This document shows, piece by piece, positions 5,625-7,793 of a stretch of 7,793 bases of DNA. Origin of the DNA: Actinomycetota bacterium (GTDB lineage Bacteria; Actinomycetota; Actinomycetes; S36-B12; UBA10799); contig DMNR01000053.1 of NCBI GenBank assembly GCA_003452655.1, positions 2,881 to 10,673 on the forward strand. The letters are read 5' to 3'. Made by a program: the position numbers and the translations under genes. Position 1 is the stretch's first letter, and each line of letters opens with the position of its first letter. The notes beneath the pieces are model-generated. The model did no database searches. It had not been told where the DNA came from and saw only the letters and a program-made list of their open reading frames with translations.

Positions 5625-6152
5625 TTACTGGCAGGTCCACGGACTCCAGCCACGTGCCTTGTAGGTCTTGTACATGATCAAGTCCTGCGCCCAGGCCGGT
5701 GCTTTGTTGGCGGTACGGCCGTACTTGCCGCCGCCATTGCTCAACCACGTGCCGCGATCGAACTGGTAGGCCCCGTAGTAGCCGCTGCTATCGATTGACT
5801 TGTAGTTGCCGCCGCTCTCGCACTTGCGGATGCGCTTGGCCTTGGTGGTGCTTGCGAGCTTGCGTGCCTTGACGAGGTCGCGCAGCGTCTTCTTGCTGAG
5901 GTTGTACTTTGCGATGTTCCGCTCCGAGATAGGTAGCGGGTGAACTCCGTACTTCTTGATCGTTTCTGCTCGGATCTGTGCGGCTGTAAGCGGCACCGCG
6001 GACGGAGCTGCCTGCGAACCGGCAGCTGGGGTCGATTCGTTTCCTGCTGCCGAGGCGCTCTCGCTGAGTGCGGTTGCGCCGACTGCGACGGCCCCGGTGA
6101 AGCAGAGGGCAGTTGCGCCCATGGCAATACGACGTGAGTTGGTACGAATCAC
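5625..6152 (-). CDS. Secreted Rpf/lysozyme-like transglycosylase-domain protein
   Basis: This 175-residue exported protein carries a C-terminal lysozyme-like domain of the resuscitation-promoting factor/transglycosylase-like type, which cleaves peptidoglycan glycan strands. A signal peptide (about 1-36) has an Arg-rich start, a hydrophobic core and an A-S-A type exit. A variable linker with NLSKKTLRDLVKA follows. The domain (about 105-175) shows CESGGNY with catalytic E112, then GYYGAYQFDRGTW, and ends GWSPWTCQ; C111 and C174 probably form the family's disulfide. The start is the GTG at 6152, because AGGA lies 5 nt upstream on the - strand; a GTG at 6182 would add 10 residues. There is no LysM or other wall-binding domain. 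A long structured upstream region suggests regulation through the leader. True resuscitation activity cannot be inferred from sequence. Confidence 0.85.
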   Translation of the reverse strand: MIRTNSRRIAMGATALCFTGAVAVGATALSESASAAGNESTPAAGSQAAPSAVPLTAAQIRAETIKKYGVHPLPISERNIAKYNLSKKTLRDLVKARKLASTTKAKRIRKCESGGNYKSIDSSGYYGAYQFDRGTWLSNGGGKYGRTANKAPAWAQDLIMYKTYKARGWSPWTCQ

Positions 6153-6313
6153 AGTGATCCTGGTGGTTCCATGACAGCGCACAGCACCGCGAGGATGGCG
6201 TACTGCTGTCGATGAGCGTGTGGGGGTCGTTGCGTCGGCGGGTTCTGGTCACCCGTGCCGCGCTCGCCACGACCGACTCGAGACCACTGCCGGGCGGCTA
6301 ACGCTTGCCACCT

Positions 6314-6348
6314 GGCGGTCCCGCATCCATTTCGGATGCCTGGGAGCC
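6314..6348 (-). ncRNA. Bulged hairpin in the Rpf-like gene's leader
   Basis: On either strand GCATCC/GGATGC (6323-6328 with 6334-6339) closes a 5-nt loop, is extended by TCCC/GGGA (6319-6322 with 6342-6345) across a 2-nt bulge, and by GGC/GCC (6314-6316 with 6346-6348) across a second 2-nt bulge. This gives 13 pairs. It sits about 160 nt before the coding start and may be an element of a regulatory leader RNA. Confidence 0.4.
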
Positions 6349-6402
6349 GGTTTTCCCACCAGGCCTGGGGAAAGTTGGCCACGGTAGGTCCGCACGCACT
6401 TG

Positions 6403-6424
6403 GTGCTCACTGGTTTGTGAGCAC
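6403..6424 (-). terminator. Perfect 8-bp hairpin after the sucrase/ferredoxin-like gene
   Basis: GTGCTCAC (6403-6410) and GTGAGCAC (6417-6424) are exact complements around a 6-nt loop. The hairpin lies about 80 nt downstream of the stop at 6505 and could end that operon's transcript, although no T tract follows it on the - strand. As a DNA palindrome it could instead be an operator for the Rpf-like gene. Confidence 0.4.
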
Positions 6425-6504
6425 GAAGCTATTTCGCGTTGTCATCGACCGTAGGTGGCTGTGATTCAAGGCATTTGCGGGTGGGGTCAATTTCGTGGCA
6501 TTGC

Positions 6505-7422
6505 TCACAAGATGGTCGTTTTGAAGACACGCCCGATTGTGGGTTGCCGACCGCATGACTCGAGCCGTGACGTTGCAAGATCAACTGAGGCAACCGAAAC
6601 CACCGCCGCCACGGTGTTTTCGACGCAGACATCCCAGGTGTCGCCGTCGCGATGACTCACGTCCGTGGCATCGATCCCTGAAATGTTCATGGCTGACCTA
6701 ACTGCGAGGTCGGCTGCTTGAGCAGCAGCAGGAAAGGCGCTGCGCCCTCGGGCCATTCCGAGCGGGACTTCCGGACATGGACGCAGCGCCGCATCGAGCA
6801 CCGCAGTGGCACTGTCAACGTCGAGTCGGCCGTGGACCCAACCATGTGGAAGCTGTACTGCAGTCGGTGCGAACCGGTGTCCGCCGAGGTGGGATGTCTC
6901 CCAAACCAAACCTCGGTAACGCGTGTCCGCTGCCAGAGCGCTGGCGAGTGGTCGCCCCTTGAGCGCGCAGCACACGTCTCGCTTCGAATGTGAACACACA
7001 AGAAGAACGGGGTTGTCATGGGCGGTCGCGCCCGGTAGGGCATTGGCGAGATCTCCTGCGCGAAATGCGTCGAGATCAAGATCCAGCAACTTAGTTGGGT
7101 CCTGGAATTCGGTGCTCACGAGCCCAACGTTCCCGGGTTTGCTTGAGGCGAGGTAGACCCGGCGCGAAGGCGTTGTTCCGTGGCGGTCAGCGTGGCGACC
7201 CACTGGTCGAATCAATGCTGGGCGAATTCCGGAGCCGTCAAGAAGCGCGAGCAGCCTACCGGCAAGTTCGCGGGGGAAATGGCTCTGTGTGAGCGCATCG
7301 CGTCCGAACGGACCGTGTTGCTCGATTGCGAGCCAGCCAACTGCTTCCGGCGCGGTGCCGGCAAGTGGTTCCCCTGCGTTCACCGCGGATGCCGAGCACA
7401 GCAACGACTCGGCCCCGGACAC
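6505..7422 (-). CDS. Sucrase/ferredoxin-like [2Fe-2S] thioredoxin-fold protein
   Basis: This 305-residue protein matches the sucrase/ferredoxin-like family (Pfam PF06999 type), an electron-transfer family with a thioredoxin-like ferredoxin domain. The cluster motifs are LLVCSHSKRDVCC (C143, C151, C152) and WETSHLGGHRFAPT (H178, H182). The spacing of C143 to C152 (nine) and H178 to H182 (four) matches the ligand pattern of yeast Apd1, the prototype bis-histidinyl non-Rieske [2Fe-2S] protein, so the same type of cluster is likely (inference). An HGWVHGRLD segment follows, and the C-terminus ends CGRQPTIGRVF. No signal peptide is seen, so it is cytoplasmic. The GTG start shares one base with the stop of the upstream topoisomerase gene (TAGTG), implying an operon. 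Despite the family name, sucrase activity is not implied. Confidence 0.87.
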   Translation of the reverse strand: MSGAESLLCSASAVNAGEPLAGTAPEAVGWLAIEQHGPFGRDALTQSHFPRELAGRLLALLDGSGIRPALIRPVGRHADRHGTTPSRRVYLASSKPGNVGLVSTEFQDPTKLLDLDLDAFRAGDLANALPGATAHDNPVLLVCSHSKRDVCCALKGRPLASALAADTRYRGLVWETSHLGGHRFAPTAVQLPHGWVHGRLDVDSATAVLDAALRPCPEVPLGMARGRSAFPAAAQAADLAVRSAMNISGIDATDVSHRDGDTWDVCVENTVAAVVSVASVDLATSRLESCGRQPTIGRVFKTTIL

Positions 7423-7793
7423 TAGTGCGAGCCGCCGATCGCGGCGATAGTCGTTTTGATCTTGTCGCCAGCGCCATCGCGGGCTTTAAGTTCGGTGGGG
7501 ACAGCGATCGGTCTTCCGGCGGCCGTCTCGGCACGCACGGGCGCTTTTCCGGCCCACGCGAGGAGGAGTGCGTCTTCGCCCTTGGTCAGGCGATGACAAC
7601 GCACGCCACCGGTTCCGCGGCCCTTGGCAGGAAACTCCGCGAAGTCCGAAGTCTTTATGGTGGATGCACCCACACCCGCAAGTTGACCCAGCGACCCGGC
7701 GACTGTCGCGACGACGTTCGTCAGGCCGGGCTGCACCGCGGTGAAGGCGATGACTTGCGCGCTGGAGGAGAGGCGGATGCCGGCCATGCCACC
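7422..7793 (-). CDS. GyrA/ParC-type topoisomerase subunit A, C-terminal end (partial)
   Basis: Only the last 123 or so residues are in the window; the frame is open through the right edge, so the 5' part lies outside it. The sequence resembles the beta-pinwheel C-terminal DNA-wrapping domain of type IIA topoisomerase A subunits: GGMAGIRLSSSAQVIAF, then VVATVAGSLGQLAG, FAEFPAKGRGTGGVRCHR, LTKGEDALLLAWAG and a terminal AAIGG. The FPxKGR-x-TGGVRCHR form fits the actinobacterial ParC-like or GyrA-like proteins, and no GyrA box is seen in the part available. ParC versus GyrA cannot be decided here, so no symbol is given. It overlaps the sucrase/ferredoxin-like gene by one base. The stop is TAG. 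Confidence 0.85.
   Translation of the reverse strand, partial: GGMAGIRLSSSAQVIAFTAVQPGLTNVVATVAGSLGQLAGVGASTIKTSDFAEFPAKGRGTGGVRCHRLTKGEDALLLAWAGKAPVRAETAAGRPIAVPTELKARDGAGDKIKTTIAAIGGSH

Larger units (their letters stand above)
6153..6504 (-). other. 352-nt non-coding region upstream of the Rpf-like gene
   Basis: No convincing gene lies here on either strand; the open frames have no ribosome binding site or recognisable protein. AGGA at 6158-6161 is the ribosome binding site for the GTG at 6152. The region holds three hairpins: 6239-6255 (5-bp CGGGT/ACCCG stem), 6314-6348 and 6403-6424. Rpf-type genes in actinobacteria often have long, riboswitch-bearing leaders (c-di-AMP, ydaO type), so the region is a candidate leader, but I do not see the conserved ydaO core. 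No clear promoter was found. Confidence 0.6.

Noticed and set aside
6230..6310. c-di-AMP (ydaO-type) riboswitch
   Set aside because: A GGCTAAC-like stretch is on the + strand while the gene is on -, and I could not place the conserved ydaO core in the right order. Only a covariance search could decide.
1..7793. CRISPR arrays, tRNA/rRNA genes, transposases or prophage genes
   Set aside because: No regularly spaced repeats, cloverleaf sequences, ribosomal RNA stretches or recognisable mobile-element proteins were seen on either strand.

Overview
The window looks like a piece of an actinobacterial (Actinomycetota) chromosome, probably an edge contig from a draft genome or metagenome. The evidence is high GC content, GTG starts, an Rpf/lysozyme-like secreted protein, a class E-type sortase, a two-repeat MGFF/L-x-KLTG protein family I know only from actinobacteria, and an actinobacterial-style GyrA/ParC C-terminus. 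I cannot name the genus. The first 29 bases are not genomic: a T-rich run followed by AATGATACGGC matches the surface-grafted Illumina P5 oligo, so the contig end is an artefact and the first gene is 5'-truncated.

Layout of the left part. On the + strand, a truncated NHL-repeat propeller protein (29-751) overlaps by 4 nt a secreted phosphoesterase of the acid phosphatase/phospholipase C family (748-1917). Facing it on the - strand is a relic of a Kup potassium transporter (2009-2380). It keeps a good ribosome binding site and the conserved N-terminus, but is cut off after the GEGGILA motif by a breakpoint near 2044. Then, all on +, come a duplicated-domain hypothetical protein (2486-3118, possibly leaderless), a membrane-anchored class E-like sortase with its His-Cys-Arg triad (3252-4028), and a protein with three membrane helices and a Schlafen AlbA_2 domain (4165-4956).

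Layout of the right part, all on -. Read in transcription order from the right edge, there is the C-terminal end of a GyrA/ParC-type topoisomerase subunit (7422-7793, partial), a sucrase/ferredoxin-like [2Fe-2S] protein overlapping it by one base (6505-7422), and a 352-nt region with several hairpins. Then follow a secreted Rpf/lysozyme-like protein (5625-6152) and a YceI-like protein (4961-5518) whose end abuts the AlbA_2 gene with a 4-nt gap.

How the genes relate. The NHL protein and phosphoesterase look like a coupled pair. The topoisomerase and [2Fe-2S] genes look like an operon. Several products act at the envelope (phosphoesterase, sortase, Rpf-like protein, AlbA_2 membrane protein), but no sortase substrate is visible. 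The most unusual non-coding signal is a pair of perfect, interleaved inverted repeats (14 bp and 9 bp) at 5543-5598. It lies between the Rpf-like and YceI genes and overlaps the -35 of a predicted leaderless YceI promoter. No complete new multi-gene system is evident. The best leads are this interleaved repeat, the structured leader of the Rpf-like gene, the Kup breakpoint and the membrane-anchored AlbA_2 protein.
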